Source: Natronospirales bacterium (lineage in GTDB: Bacteria > Pseudomonadota > Gammaproteobacteria > Natronospirales > REEB76). From it: a stretch of 64,000 bases of DNA. Location: the NCBI GenBank assembly GCA_021792635.1, contig JAJYUH010000002.1, forward strand, positions 62,001 through 126,000. Reading direction: 5' to 3'. A program made the translations under genes and the position numbers. This document shows, piece after piece, positions 17,078 to 26,235 of this stretch (position 1 is the stretch's first letter; each line of letters starts with the position of its first letter). The notes below the pieces were generated by a model. The model saw only the letters and a program-made list of their open reading frames with translations, did no database searches and was not told where the DNA came from.

Positions 17078-17530
17078 TCAGGAAGTTTTATCAATGAGCC
17101 GGCGGGCAACGGCCGCATGGCGCGCCACCCGGAATGTCGCGCTGACCGCCTCCACGATGCGGCCGTCCCTGCCGATGAGGTAGCTGACTCGTTTTACACC
17201 CAGTCCCAGGGGACCGTCACAATCGTAGGCGCGGATGATGCGCTTTCTCGTATCAGCGAGCAGCGCAAAGGTCAGACGATGATGTGCGCGGAAACGCGCG
17301 TGGCTCGCGCTGTCCTGGGGACTGACGCCGATGAGGGTCGCGCCCCGGCGTTCAAGATCGGGTTGCAGATCGCGGAACACGCAGGCTTCACGGGTACAGA
17401 CCGGCGTGAAATCCGCCGGATAGAAGTACAGCAGCACCGGACCGCGGGTGAGCAGCGTTGACAACCGCACGGGATTGCCATCCTGGTCGGGCAATTCGAA
17501 ATCGGGTGCGGTATCGCCGGCTTTGAGCAT
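17078..17530 (-). CDS. bcp: Thioredoxin-dependent peroxiredoxin (Bcp family)
   Basis: A 150-residue peroxiredoxin of normal Bcp length. The motif YPADFTPVCTREACVF contains the peroxidatic Cys45 and the likely resolving Cys50, five residues later as in atypical 2-Cys Bcp proteins. The fold elements APDFELPDQDGNPV and IGVSPQDSASHARF are visible. It reduces hydrogen and organic peroxides in the cytoplasm with electrons from thioredoxin. It is transcribed away from ugd; the shared gap of 115 bp holds the ugd promoter. Confidence 0.93.
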   Translation of the reverse strand: MLKAGDTAPDFELPDQDGNPVRLSTLLTRGPVLLYFYPADFTPVCTREACVFRDLQPDLERRGATLIGVSPQDSASHARFRAHHRLTFALLADTRKRIIRAYDCDGPLGLGVKRVSYLIGRDGRIVEAVSATFRVARHAAVARRLIDKTS

Positions 17531-17598
17531 GCATCCTCCGTTGCCGCAGTATGCACCGAAACCGGCCCTGCACCCAGAGCGAAGGGCGATGGTACCGC

Positions 17599-17607
17599 TG
17601 CTATAAT
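17599..17607 (+). promoter_or_regulatory. Extended -10 promoter of ugd
   Basis: TGCTATAAT is a perfect extended -10 with no good -35 box, 38 bp before the ugd ATG. Directly after it, CCGGCC (17610-17615) and GGCCGG (17622-17627) could form a hairpin at the mRNA 5' end. Confidence 0.65.
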
Positions 17608-17645
17608 GACCGGCCTTTCCGGGCCGGAATTGTAAAGGTCAGGTC

Positions 17646-18986
17646 ATGAAAATCAGCGTACACGGCAGCGGCTACGTGGGTCTGGTGAGCGCAGCGTGTT
17701 TTGCCGGCATGGGGAACGAGGTGCTGTGCGTGGACGTGGACCCGGCGCGCATCGCGCGGCTGCAACGCGGTGAAGCCCCCATTGTGGAACCGGGCCTGGA
17801 TCATCTGCTGGAGGAGGGCATCGGAAGCGGCCGACTCAAGTTCACCGGTGTGCCTGAGGAGGGCGTGCATTTCGGCCTGCTGCAGTTCATTGCTGTGGGC
17901 ACGCCGCCGGACGAGGACGGCTCCGCGGATCTCAAATACGTGTTGCAGGTGGCGCGCACCATCGGCGAGCACATGCAGGATGAGAAGATCGTGGTGGACA
18001 AATCCACGGTACCGGTGGGTACCGCCGATAAGGTGCGCGAGGCCATCAGTGCGGAACTCAGGAAGCGCGGCGTCACGCTGCCGTTCGACGTGGTTTCCAA
18101 TCCGGAGTTTCTCAAGGAAGGCAGCGCGGTGGAGGATTTCGCCCATCCCGACCGTATCGTAGTGGGCGCCAACCGGGCGCACAGCATCGAGGTGATGCGC
18201 GCCCTGTATGCTCCATTCACCCGCAACCATGAGCGCCTCATGATCATGGCGGTGCGTGACGCGGAGTTCACCAAGTACGCAGCCAATGCCATGCTGGCGG
18301 CGCGCATCAGCATGATGAACGAATTCGCCAACATCGCCGAGCGCCTGGGAGTGGATATCGAGCAGGTGCGCAAGGGCATCGGTTCCGACCCGCGCATCGG
18401 CTACCATTTCCTGTATCCCGGCGTGGGCTACGGCGGCTCCTGTTTCCCCAAGGACGTTTCGGCGCTGACGCGCACCGCGGTCAAATCCGGCTACGAGCCG
18501 GTGTTGCTGCACGCGGTGGAAGAGTTGAACCGGCGCCAGAAAACCACCCTGTTCCGGAAAATCAGCGCCCATTTCCAGGGCGATCTCAAAGGCCGCACGT
18601 TTGCGCTCTGGGGGCTGGCTTTCAAGCCCAACACCGATGACATGCGCGAAGCGCCGAGCCGCATGCTCATGGAGGCTTTATGGAAGCAGGGCGCGAGGGT
18701 ACAGGCTTTTGATCCGGCGGCCATGCAGGAAGCCCGGCGGCTTTACGGCGATGAGCCCCTGCTCCGGCTCTGCCGCGCGCCGATGGACTGTCTGGACGGC
18801 GCCGAGGCGCTGGCGGTGGTCACGGAATGGACCCAGTTCCGCAGCCCGGATTTCGGGGAACTCAAGCGGCGTCTGAAGCAGGCGGTGATCTTCGACGGCC
18901 GCAACCTTTACAATCCGGAAGAGATGCGGGCCGCCGGTTTTATGCATTATTCCGTGGGCCGGCCCAGCGTGGGGCCAACACGCTGA
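17646..18986 (+). CDS. ugd: UDP-glucose 6-dehydrogenase
   Basis: A 446-residue enzyme of the UDP-glucose/GDP-mannose dehydrogenase family, full length. The N-terminal Rossmann domain starts [18 protein letters not shown]. The substrate-domain motifs [27 protein letters not shown] and [13 protein letters not shown] are present, with the catalytic Cys266 in [11 protein letters not shown]. The C-terminal domain carries [16 protein letters not shown]. It oxidises UDP-glucose twice with NAD to UDP-glucuronate for exopolysaccharide or lipopolysaccharide sugars. No glycosyltransferases are adjacent, so it seems to be a stand-alone supply gene. GTCAGG lies before the ATG. Confidence 0.96.
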   Translation: MKISVHGSGYVGLVSAACFAGMGNEVLCVDVDPARIARLQRGEAPIVEPGLDHLLEEGIGSGRLKFTGVPEEGVHFGLLQFIAVGTPPDEDGSADLKYVLQVARTIGEHMQDEKIVVDKSTVPVGTADKVREAISAELRKRGVTLPFDVVSNPEFLKEGSAVEDFAHPDRIVVGANRAHSIEVMRALYAPFTRNHERLMIMAVRDAEFTKYAANAMLAARISMMNEFANIAERLGVDIEQVRKGIGSDPRIGYHFLYPGVGYGGSCFPKDVSALTRTAVKSGYEPVLLHAVEELNRRQKTTLFRKISAHFQGDLKGRTFALWGLAFKPNTDDMREAPSRMLMEALWKQGARVQAFDPAAMQEARRLYGDEPLLRLCRAPMDCLDGAEALAVVTEWTQFRSPDFGELKRRLKQAVIFDGRNLYNPEEMRAAGFMHYSVGRPSVGPTR

Positions 18987-19332
18987 ATCTCTGACGCGCC
19001 GCCGGGCTGAAATCCCGTTGGTACCTCGGAACGCGCCCTTCATAGGTAAGCATCCCTAGCCGACCACTCGCCCGTCATTCACCGTGTTCGGGAGCGCGCG
19101 CACGTTGCCCACACCCACAAGCAGTATCACCCCGCCCGGGGTGCGATACCCGCTTTTCCGTGCGAGCGCACAGCCGCAGACGATTTCTGCGTCGGCAGCG
19201 CCCGCTTTGCGCACGGTATGCATTGGTTACCGGTCATTGGCTGGCAGCTCTGGGGTAAGGCGGACACGCTGTCAAAAGCAAGCCCATTTTCTCCGCCATG
19301 ATTCACACAGCATGCTTGCGCCAGCCGGTGTT
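18987..19332. other. Gap between convergent genes
   Basis: About 345 bp between the ends of ugd and the S8-like gene. I see no gene or convincing terminator. Short frames here, on both strands, have no ribosome site and no recognisable domain. Confidence 0.5.
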
Positions 19333-21582
19333 TCAGCCGCCGGCTTTGCGGCGTGTCACGGCACCGGCGCTGAGCAGCAAGAGCGCCAGCGTGAAGAGGT
19401 CAAGAGAACCCCCGCCGCCGTGACTGCTCGAGCTGCCTGTATTGCTGGCGGGCGGTGCGGTTACGTTTACCGAGCGCGTGACCGTATTTGTCGTTCCCTG
19501 GTTGTTGGTGCATTGCAGGCTTACCGCAATGTTGCCGGCGCTGCTGAACGTGACCGCAGGGTTGGCTGCAGTCGAGGTGGCGGGACTCGCGGTGTTTCCG
19601 AAGTTCCAACTGTAAGTGACCCCGTTTGCAGAGCCATTCGCAAGGCAGCCTCCCTGGAAAGTCACCGGGGTGGCGGTAGTGACGGTACTGGGCACGGTAA
19701 AACTTACCGCCAGCGGCGGCGGCACCTTATTCAGTGTGTCCTGAATGTTCGCCAGCCCGTAACCGTAGATTCCATTGGGTGTTCCATTGCCCAAGGGGAT
19801 GGCCCCGTCCTGCAGCAATTGATAGGGATTGGGTGCTGGATAAGCCGATTCCAGCAGGGCGATGAGCCCGGCTATATGCGGCGCCGCCGCGGAAGTTCCG
19901 CAGAACGGCGTCGGAAAACCACCCACGCCCGTCACTTGGACGCAATCCACGGCGACAAAATCCGGTTTCATGCGCGAAGTGGGCGATGGGAACTGCAGTT
20001 GCACCGGACCTCGGGAACTGTAGGGCTCGATAATGTAATTACCATTAAAGGCATCGCCGGCGTTGATGGCACCCACGGTGATCTCGTAGGGATAGGGCAG
20101 CGCCGATTGCCCGTAGATGCTGCCGGTCGGTGTTTGGGGTGAGGTAGATATCTTGTTGGCGTTTTGAGAGCCCACCAGCACTTTGATGGCTGGTCCCGGA
20201 TTCCCGGCCACGTAAAAGATATCCAGGTACACGGTGACCGCGGATTTGCCCGTGTTCTGCCATTGATTGCCCTGGAGCGGCTGCGGTCCGGGGGTATTGA
20301 GGGGCTGGGTGTTTGTCTGGTTGCAGGAACCGTTGGTGGTGCTGAGATTGATGCCCTGGTTGCACGCCAGCGCAGTGCCGTTGGCACCGAATAACACCAC
20401 GTCATAGTCGTTGGGATCGTTGGGTGTGGTCTTGGTGATGGACGAGCTGTCCACCCAGGGGTCATCCCACTCCACCACCCAGCTCACCGTGTCCCCCGGC
20501 TGTACGCCGAAACTCATCTGCGGGTCCGGTGCAGCCGCGGTGCCGAAGTTTTGTGCTTGGGTATAGTGCACGCCGTTGACCGTCACATTCACCGGGGTGG
20601 GATTCCAGGTGCCGGCCCAGAACGCCGTGGCATCGTTGCCGGCGGCGGTAACCAGTTGGATACCGGGATGCGCCTGTGCGAAATTTTCCACCGCCGTGGC
20701 GAACCCGCCGTCAGTAAACAGAGCCACCCCCGGAAAACCCAAATCGTCCACGATCACGTTGACGCCTTGGTTCGCCATATCGCTGAGGCAGTTCACAAAA
20801 TCCGCGGTGGTATTGGGTCCGCAGAACAACAGCCGTTTCACACCCGGAGCCAGGTCATAGATGATTTCCATCATGGCCGTGCCCTCGGCCCCGGATCCCG
20901 GGTAGTTGGGGTCCACCCACATGTTCGACGGCAGATCCCCCGTGGATTGGTCCTGGGCAATCCCGGTAGCCCCGCTGGAGAGCACGCCGAGCGTGATGCC
21001 CTGACCGGTATAGCCCGTGGCCTGGCGAAATGTCGCGGCACCGAGAATCTGATCGCCCTCCGTATCCACCGAACCGGTACGCGGTATGGCGCCGCTGTGG
21101 GGTGCACGCTTCGCATAGGCATAACGCGGCACCGTGACGCGCGCCACTTCCGGCAGGGCGGCGGCGGCATTCAGCTGCGTCGCCGGCACCCAGGCCTGCA
21201 CCACGCCGAGAGCGGGGCTTCTCACCACACGCGTGGCGCCGAGCGCGCTCAACTCCGTCCGGCTCGGCGGCAGGCCAAACCGGTCGTAGTGCAGATACAC
21301 CTGCACCTGACCGGCCGCATTCCAGCGAGCCTGCAGCGGCGAGTTCTGCCGGGTCAACTCGCGATTCAGCGCTGCTCCCATCAGGGGGGCAAGGCGCTGC
21401 TCCGCCGCCGCGTGGGCGATGACCGCCAGCCGCGCATCCAATTTTCCGGACACAACAGGAGGTCTGGGCATGGCAGGAGCGGCAGCAGGCGCGAAGGAAG
21501 CCCCCGCTATTGCTTTCAAAGGTAATAACAGTGCCAAAGCCAGGGTGATCCGATGAGAAGTGTGGGCAGGTTTGATATTCAT
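19333..21582 (-). CDS. Secreted S8-like serine peptidase with PKD domain and GlyGly-CTERM-like tail
   Basis: A 749-residue exported protein. A signal peptide (residues 1-27, ITLALALLLPLKAIAGA) and a propeptide-like region precede a subtilisin-fold domain. The Ser motif FCGTSAAAPHIAGLIAL and the oxyanion-type AAGND are present. Where classic S8 enzymes have Asp and HGT, this protein has GVLSSG and AEGTAMMEI, resembling a known divergent branch with Glu in the His position. A PKD-like domain (about residues 625-710) is followed by a Ser/Gly linker (HGGGGS), a hydrophobic helix and a basic tail (RRKAGG). This matches GlyGly-CTERM sorting tails processed by rhombosortase. It is likely surface-displayed or released by type II secretion. 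Proteolytic activity is uncertain. Confidence 0.82.
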   Translation of the reverse strand: MNIKPAHTSHRITLALALLLPLKAIAGASFAPAAAPAMPRPPVVSGKLDARLAVIAHAAAEQRLAPLMGAALNRELTRQNSPLQARWNAAGQVQVYLHYDRFGLPPSRTELSALGATRVVRSPALGVVQAWVPATQLNAAAALPEVARVTVPRYAYAKRAPHSGAIPRTGSVDTEGDQILGAATFRQATGYTGQGITLGVLSSGATGIAQDQSTGDLPSNMWVDPNYPGSGAEGTAMMEIIYDLAPGVKRLLFCGPNTTADFVNCLSDMANQGVNVIVDDLGFPGVALFTDGGFATAVENFAQAHPGIQLVTAAGNDATAFWAGTWNPTPVNVTVNGVHYTQAQNFGTAAAPDPQMSFGVQPGDTVSWVVEWDDPWVDSSSITKTTPNDPNDYDVVLFGANGTALACNQGINLSTTNGSCNQTNTQPLNTPGPQPLQGNQWQNTGKSAVTVYLDIFYVAGNPGPAIKVLVGSQNANKISTSPQTPTGSIYGQSALPYPYEITVGAINAGDAFNGNYIIEPYSSRGPVQLQFPSPTSRMKPDFVAVDCVQVTGVGGFPTPFCGTSAAAPHIAGLIALLESAYPAPNPYQLLQDGAIPLGNGTPNGIYGYGLANIQDTLNKVPPPLAVSFTVPSTVTTATPVTFQGGCLANGSANGVTYSWNFGNTASPATSTAANPAVTFSSAGNIAVSLQCTNNQGTTNTVTRSVNVTAPPASNTGSSSSHGGGGSLDLFTLALLLLSAGAVTRRKAGG

Positions 21583-21754
21583 AATGTGAATCAGTGGATG
21601 ATTCTTTGCGTGGCTTTAATGAGGGTATTGGTTACTGGGTGTTCCCCGGACAATGGGAGTCTACCATAGGTTTAGTAGATATCTGCGGTCGCGGGAACGC
21701 ACGCGTAAACGCGATGGTTGCCGCATAGATGCGCTGGCAGGGGTGGGTGAGCGA

Positions 21755-21763
21755 TGCTAGAAT
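21755..21763 (+). promoter_or_regulatory. Extended -10 of tRNA-Ala
   Basis: TGCTAGAAT lies 11 bp before the first base of the tRNA-Ala gene. No good -35 is seen. Confidence 0.45.
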
Positions 21764-21774
21764 TTCAAACCTCA

Positions 21775-21850
<76 letters not shown>

Positions 21851-21889
21851 ATTAAGCATACTCTGCAACCGGGCTTTATCCGGGTTTCT

Positions 21890-22057
21890 TGTTTACGCCC
21901 CGGTAGCTCAGTTGGATGAGGGCGGTGATTTTACGCGAGCACGGCTCGCGTCCGTCCGAATGCCCGCACAGGATGTGCGGGCGGGCGGGCATACCATGGA
22001 TGGTGACCAGCCGCGGAGGTAATGAGAAGTGTTTACGCCCCGGTAGCTCAGTTGGAT
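21890..22057. repeat. 28-bp direct repeat of the tRNA-Arg 5' end around a hairpin-rich insert
   Basis: Bases 21890-21917 are identical to 22030-22057, which contain the first 21 nt of tRNA-Arg and 7 nt before it. The 112-bp insert between them has two perfect hairpins: CGCGAGC-ACG-GCTCGCG (21934-21950) and GCCCGCAC-AGGAT-GTGCGGGC (21962-21982). The upstream copy is only a tRNA fragment; the downstream tRNA is complete. It looks like a small non-coding palindromic element whose insertion duplicated its target, or the scar of an excised element. Confidence 0.75.
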
Positions 22058-22113
22058 AGAGCGTGCCCCTCCTAAGGGCAAGGTCGCCGGTTCAACTCCG
22101 GCCCGGGGCGCCA
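22037..22113 (+). tRNA. tRNA-Arg (anticodon CCT)
   Basis: A 77-nt cloverleaf. Acceptor GCCCCGG pairs with CCGGGGC, and the anticodon arm TGCCC/GGGCA has loop CTCCTAA (CCT, reads AGG). The T-arm is intact and GCCA ends the gene. A fragment of its 5' end is repeated 140 bp upstream. Confidence 0.95.
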
Positions 22114-22194
22114 TTGCACGATCGCTATCGGCACAAGCACGCTGTATCACGTTTGGAAATCCGCCGCCATTCTGATGTTTCTCATGATGCATGC

Positions 22195-23901
22195 TTAACC
22201 GGTAAGCCCTTGCAAGCCCTCGATCAGCGGGGACAGATGCTTTTCATAATGCCGCCAGTGTGCGATTGCGCTGTGATAAATCGGTTTGCGCACCTGCACG
22301 TTGCTTGCCGTCGCGATGGCGCGATTGACGCTATGGAAGTTGAGGCAGGCAGCTTCAAATGCCAGTCCGCAGAAGTCCAGCACCTGGTGGATTTCCTTTT
22401 CCGGGTCGGCAACCACTGACTCATACTGAACATCGAAGATACGACCCGGCAGAACCGCGTGCCAATGGCGCATCAGCCGATCGTAGGTCTTATAAAACCG
22501 TCCCAGATCCTGCAAATCGAAGCTGAAGAGATTGCCGGCAGTGAAACGTCGCTGATAGCAGCTAAAACAGGTCGCTATCGGGTCGCGCCGGCAATGGATG
22601 ATTTTTGCCTTCGGAAATAACAGATGTATCACCCCGATGTACATGAAATTTTGCGGCATCTTGTCGGTGAAACGGGGGTGGCGGCGTACCAGCTCGCCGG
22701 TCAACTCCGCGTAACGCGCCGCGCCTTTGCGCAGGTCTGCAGCCACAGTGTCATCCTCGCCCGGAGCCGCATCCCCACGCGACTGCCAAGCCTCACCCAG
22801 TCCCCGGGCGACATGTGAGATATACACCAGTTCCCCACCGGCCTTGATCTGGGAATGCGCGGCCAACATCTGTTCCACTAAGGTGGTACCGGAGCGTGGC
22901 ATGCCGAGTATGAATATCGGCGACAGTTCCGAGCCGCTCCTGTTTTCAAAGCGTGCGATGAAATCGCGCGTGAACAGCGCCATGATCCGGTCGGCAGCAT
23001 CTTCCTCGGTAAACACATCATATGGCACATCTGCACGTTTGAGTTTGTTGCCCATATCCAGGAAGAGGAATGCACGGTCATAATCCCCGATATCGTCATA
23101 GGCTTTGGCCAGGGCAAATGCCGCATCGATTTTCGCATCCGGGGCTGCAGTATCCGCGTTTAGTCTGGCTTCCATCCTGGGGAGGTCTGGGTCATCTGCC
23201 GTGAATTGCTTTAATTGTGCCAGTTGACAATAGGCCGGTGCGGCTGGATCAAGGCCCAGAGCGCGCTTGTAATGGTTTACAGCGTCGTCTGCTCGCCCCA
23301 GCATCTGACAAGCGGCACCGGCAAAGACATGGGGCTGGGACAAACCAGGATCCAGGCTGAGCGCGAGTTCGTATGCGGCCAGGGCATCCGCCTGCCGGTT
23401 CCATTGCATGAGCAGCGTGCCGATGGCCCAGTACGGGAGCGGGTTCCGGCGGTGCTTGCCCGCAATGTTGCGCAGGAGTTCAAGTGCGGGTTCGAATTTA
23501 CCCTGATCAGAAAGAGCCTGCGACAAACCGAACGCATATGGCATGATGCCCGGATCGCACAGCATGGCATGGCGATAGGCATCCTCCGCCTGAGGTAAAT
23601 CACCGGCTTGGCGCAATGCATCTCCGAGACCCCGCCAGCTCATTCCCCGGGCACGGTCGCCGGGCGCCCGCACCAGTGCCCGGCGAAAAAGTGCGACAGC
23701 CTCGGCAGCCCGATAGCGATCCAGGGCCACGGAGGCGGCAAGATGCAAGACCTCATACTGATCGGTATTTTTCTGCAACAGCTCGCGTACGAGCGTATCC
23801 GCTTCTTCAAGTTTTCTGGCATCGTAACAGGCGAGCGCCTGCTGAAATTCTTTCGTGGAGCTGATGGGATCGGCGGTATCCACCGCGATTGGCTGGTTCA
23901 T
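22195..23901 (-). CDS. TPR-sulfotransferase fusion protein (copy 1)
   Basis: A 568-residue protein. The first about 320 residues are tetratricopeptide repeats, such as AEDAYRHAMLCDPGIMPYA and ALAAYELALSLDPGLSQPH. The C-terminal domain is a Sulfotransfer_3-type P-loop. The 5'-phosphosulfate loop is GMPRSGTTLVEQML, and the 3'-phosphate site is IIHCRRDPIATCFSCYQ. The family end block QVRKPIYHSAIAHWRHYEKHL includes the last conserved residues. These features match tyrosylprotein sulfotransferase-like enzymes using PAPS. No signal peptide, so presumably cytoplasmic. Its ATG overlaps the stop of the upstream SseB-like gene (ATGA), so it is translationally coupled. It is the last gene of a four-gene run. 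Confidence 0.88.
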   Translation of the reverse strand: MNQPIAVDTADPISSTKEFQQALACYDARKLEEADTLVRELLQKNTDQYEVLHLAASVALDRYRAAEAVALFRRALVRAPGDRARGMSWRGLGDALRQAGDLPQAEDAYRHAMLCDPGIMPYAFGLSQALSDQGKFEPALELLRNIAGKHRRNPLPYWAIGTLLMQWNRQADALAAYELALSLDPGLSQPHVFAGAACQMLGRADDAVNHYKRALGLDPAAPAYCQLAQLKQFTADDPDLPRMEARLNADTAAPDAKIDAAFALAKAYDDIGDYDRAFLFLDMGNKLKRADVPYDVFTEEDAADRIMALFTRDFIARFENRSGSELSPIFILGMPRSGTTLVEQMLAAHSQIKAGGELVYISHVARGLGEAWQSRGDAAPGEDDTVAADLRKGAARYAELTGELVRRHPRFTDKMPQNFMYIGVIHLLFPKAKIIHCRRDPIATCFSCYQRRFTAGNLFSFDLQDLGRFYKTYDRLMRHWHAVLPGRIFDVQYESVVADPEKEIHQVLDFCGLAFEAACLNFHSVNRAIATASNVQVRKPIYHSAIAHWRHYEKHLSPLIEGLQGLTG

Positions 23902-24344
23902 TCCGTCCTCGGCCCCCCACCGGGGTTGATGCGCCGTTCCAGGTTTTTCTCAGCGGATTCGCGCAACATGCCTGCCACTTCGGGGCTGATACGGAAATTG
24001 GGTACAGAGTTGGGATTCAGCATGATACCCGCATCCTTGGGTACGCCGAGCAGGGCCCAGGCCGCATCCACGTCCACGGGATGCTGAAACGGCCCCGCCG
24101 CGGACATGAATTCCCGCGCCAGGGCCTGGGTGCTGAATACCGCGAGCATCGGCTGCTGCGCGTTGGGGCCATCGGAAACCAGCAGCAGATTCATGCCGGC
24201 ACTCGGCAAGGTGCGTCCGTCCCACGGCTGGTCCAGGAGCACCGTGACGCGGGATTGTACCAGGGCTTTGAGGATATCTTTCTTGCTGGTGACATCTTCA
24301 CCCGCATTGCTCAGGGCTTGTTCAAGTGGATTGGGAGTTGACAT
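23898..24344 (-). CDS. SseB-like domain protein
   Basis: A 148-residue protein from the ATG at 24344 (GGAAA upstream); a longer start at 24404 is possible. It starts MSTPNPLEQALSNAG and contains an SseB N-terminal-type domain, with features such as TVLLDQPWDGRT, LAVFSTQALAREFM and GIMLNPNS. SseB-type domains occur in enhanced-serine-sensitivity proteins and diverse accessory proteins; their biochemical role is poorly known. The stop overlaps the start of TPR-sulfotransferase copy 1, tying the two together. An accessory role for the sulfotransferases is an inference from this coupling. Confidence 0.65.
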   Translation of the reverse strand: MSTPNPLEQALSNAGEDVTSKKDILKALVQSRVTVLLDQPWDGRTLPSAGMNLLLVSDGPNAQQPMLAVFSTQALAREFMSAAGPFQHPVDVDAAWALLGVPKDAGIMLNPNSVPNFRISPEVAGMLRESAEKNLERRINPGGGPRTE

Positions 24345-24410
24345 TACGATTTTCCATGAGACGGATTCAGCCGGCGATATAACGGGCTGCAAAGTATAGC
24401 CCAATCATTG

Positions 24411-26216
24411 TCATTCCTCTCCAATGATATCAAGTGCCTTGAATAAAGGGCCGAGGTGCCGGCGATAGGATCGGGCGCGACCCACAGCGCTGTGGTACAG
24501 GGGTTGCCGCACCTGGTAGGCGCTTGCAGTCGCAACCTGACGCGGGTTGGTATGGAAATTCGCACAATCGGCATGCCACTCGAGACCGCAATGGGCCACC
24601 AGTCCGCGCGCCTCAGTTTCGAAGTCGGTTATCAATTTTTCGTAGTGGACCTCGTAAATTCTGCCGGCCGGCAGAAGCTGGTGCCAATAGGTCATGCAGC
24701 GCTGGTATTCACGGTAGTATTCACCGAGTTCGGTCAGATCATACGCATACTCCTGTCCGGGCTGGAATTGGGTAAAGAAGCAGGAAACACAGGTATCCAG
24801 CGGATCACGTCTGCAGTGGATGATGACGGCATGCGGAAACAGCACATGCAGCAGCCCCAGAAGGGCAAAATTGGCCGGACGCTTGTCGGTAACTCTTGTT
24901 GCGTGGGGATTCAGAGTATGCAGTCTGTCGAGACACTGTTGCGCGAGTTCGCGTAATTCTTCGTCGGCCAGGCGGCCGAGTGCCAGGAGCTCGTCCCGAT
25001 CCGACAAGAAAGTGCCGTACTGCTTTCGCAACCCCTCGTGTATCAATTGCAATTCGCCACCGCCGTGTACCTCCGGATGGCTGGCCAGGATCTGTTCCAC
25101 GAGGCTGGTGCCGGAGCGCGGCATGCCGACGATAAAGATCGGCAAACGGTCAGCCAATCCCGCCGCTGCATGCCGGTGCTGGAATTCCCCGCCGAAAGTA
25201 CTCTTTGCGAGGTCGAAATTCGCGCGTTGCGCCGCCGTGGAGTAGTGCACCTGCTGTCGTTGCAGGCGATTACCCTGCAGGAAGTAGCGAAAGGCAGCGT
25301 CGTAATGCTTCTGCTGCTGGTGCAGCTTGCCCAGCGCAAAATATACGGCTACACCGTCAGCCAGATTCGACCAACGTGCGTCATCCGCCATGCGCTGCAG
25401 CGCCTTCACTTCCGGGTCATCGCATTTTAGGGCGGATATTCCCGCAAGCGCGGTGTAAGCCGCATAGAGGTCGGGTTGAAGCGCGAGCGCTCTTCTCAGC
25501 CGAGCGGCCGCCTCCCGGAAACGACCGAGTGCCACGCAGGCCTGCCCCATCTGGAAATGCGCATGTGCCGATTCGGGGGTATGGCGTATGGCCGCGTCCA
25601 GCATTTGCAGGCCCCGCTCCGCAAGCCCGCGCTCGACAAGCACGCAACCTAATTGGCTGAGCACCCGCGCATCATCGGGTGCGAATTGCCGCGCCTTTTC
25701 ATAAGCATCAATGGCAGCATCCAATTGACCCAGGTTCCACAGAGTGTCACCGAGTGCCAGCCAAGCGGAGACGAGACCGGGTGCCAGTTTCACGGCCCGT
25801 TCCCAGCAGACGACCGCTTGTGCATGCAGTTGCATGCGTTCCAGGGCCAGCGCAAGGTGATGCCAGGCATCCGCATAACCGGGCTGGACGGCGATGGCTC
25901 GTTGCAGGATATCCACGGCCTTCTGCAATGCCCCCTGTTCCTGCAGTACACCACCCAGATTGTTCAGGAAGCCGGCATTATTCGGACTGATAGCCAGCGA
26001 TCGTTCCATGAGTTCGACGGCGAGAGTGGGGCGGCCAGTCTGGTGGGCGAGCAGACCCAGAAAGTGGTTCGCATCGGCATGATCGGGCGCCATTGCAAGG
26101 ACTTCCCGGTACAAGCGCTCAGCATCCTGGTAGCGCTCCTGCTGTTGCAGCCTTACGGCCTGCGCCATCTTGAGGGAAAGAGTATCCGGTTTCCCGCCGG
26201 AGCCTTGCATGGGCAC
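24411..26216 (-). CDS. TPR-sulfotransferase fusion protein (copy 2)
   Basis: A 601-residue protein with about nine TPR units in residues 15-330 (DAERLYREVLAMAPDHADA, AVDILQRAIAVQPGYADAWH, and others). A C-terminal PAPS-type sulfotransferase domain follows. The P-loop is GMPRSGTSLVEQILASHPE, followed by GGGELQ. The 3'-phosphate motif is IIHCRRDPLDTCVSCFF, and the family end block is QVRQPLYHSAVGRARSYRRHL. It is a close architectural match to copies 1 and 3 but diverged in sequence, so the three are paralogues, not recent duplicates. The C-terminal catalytic half is better conserved among the three than the TPR half, which may select different partners. Confidence 0.88.
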   Translation of the reverse strand: MPMQGSGGKPDTLSLKMAQAVRLQQQERYQDAERLYREVLAMAPDHADANHFLGLLAHQTGRPTLAVELMERSLAISPNNAGFLNNLGGVLQEQGALQKAVDILQRAIAVQPGYADAWHHLALALERMQLHAQAVVCWERAVKLAPGLVSAWLALGDTLWNLGQLDAAIDAYEKARQFAPDDARVLSQLGCVLVERGLAERGLQMLDAAIRHTPESAHAHFQMGQACVALGRFREAAARLRRALALQPDLYAAYTALAGISALKCDDPEVKALQRMADDARWSNLADGVAVYFALGKLHQQQKHYDAAFRYFLQGNRLQRQQVHYSTAAQRANFDLAKSTFGGEFQHRHAAAGLADRLPIFIVGMPRSGTSLVEQILASHPEVHGGGELQLIHEGLRKQYGTFLSDRDELLALGRLADEELRELAQQCLDRLHTLNPHATRVTDKRPANFALLGLLHVLFPHAVIIHCRRDPLDTCVSCFFTQFQPGQEYAYDLTELGEYYREYQRCMTYWHQLLPAGRIYEVHYEKLITDFETEARGLVAHCGLEWHADCANFHTNPRQVATASAYQVRQPLYHSAVGRARSYRRHLGPLFKALDIIGEE

Positions 26217-26235
26217 GCGTCTTAACTCCTGACGA

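Noticed and set aside
19084-20142. 352-residue frame opposite the S8-like gene
   Set aside because: Low-complexity shadow; the opposite frame has a signal peptide and motifs.
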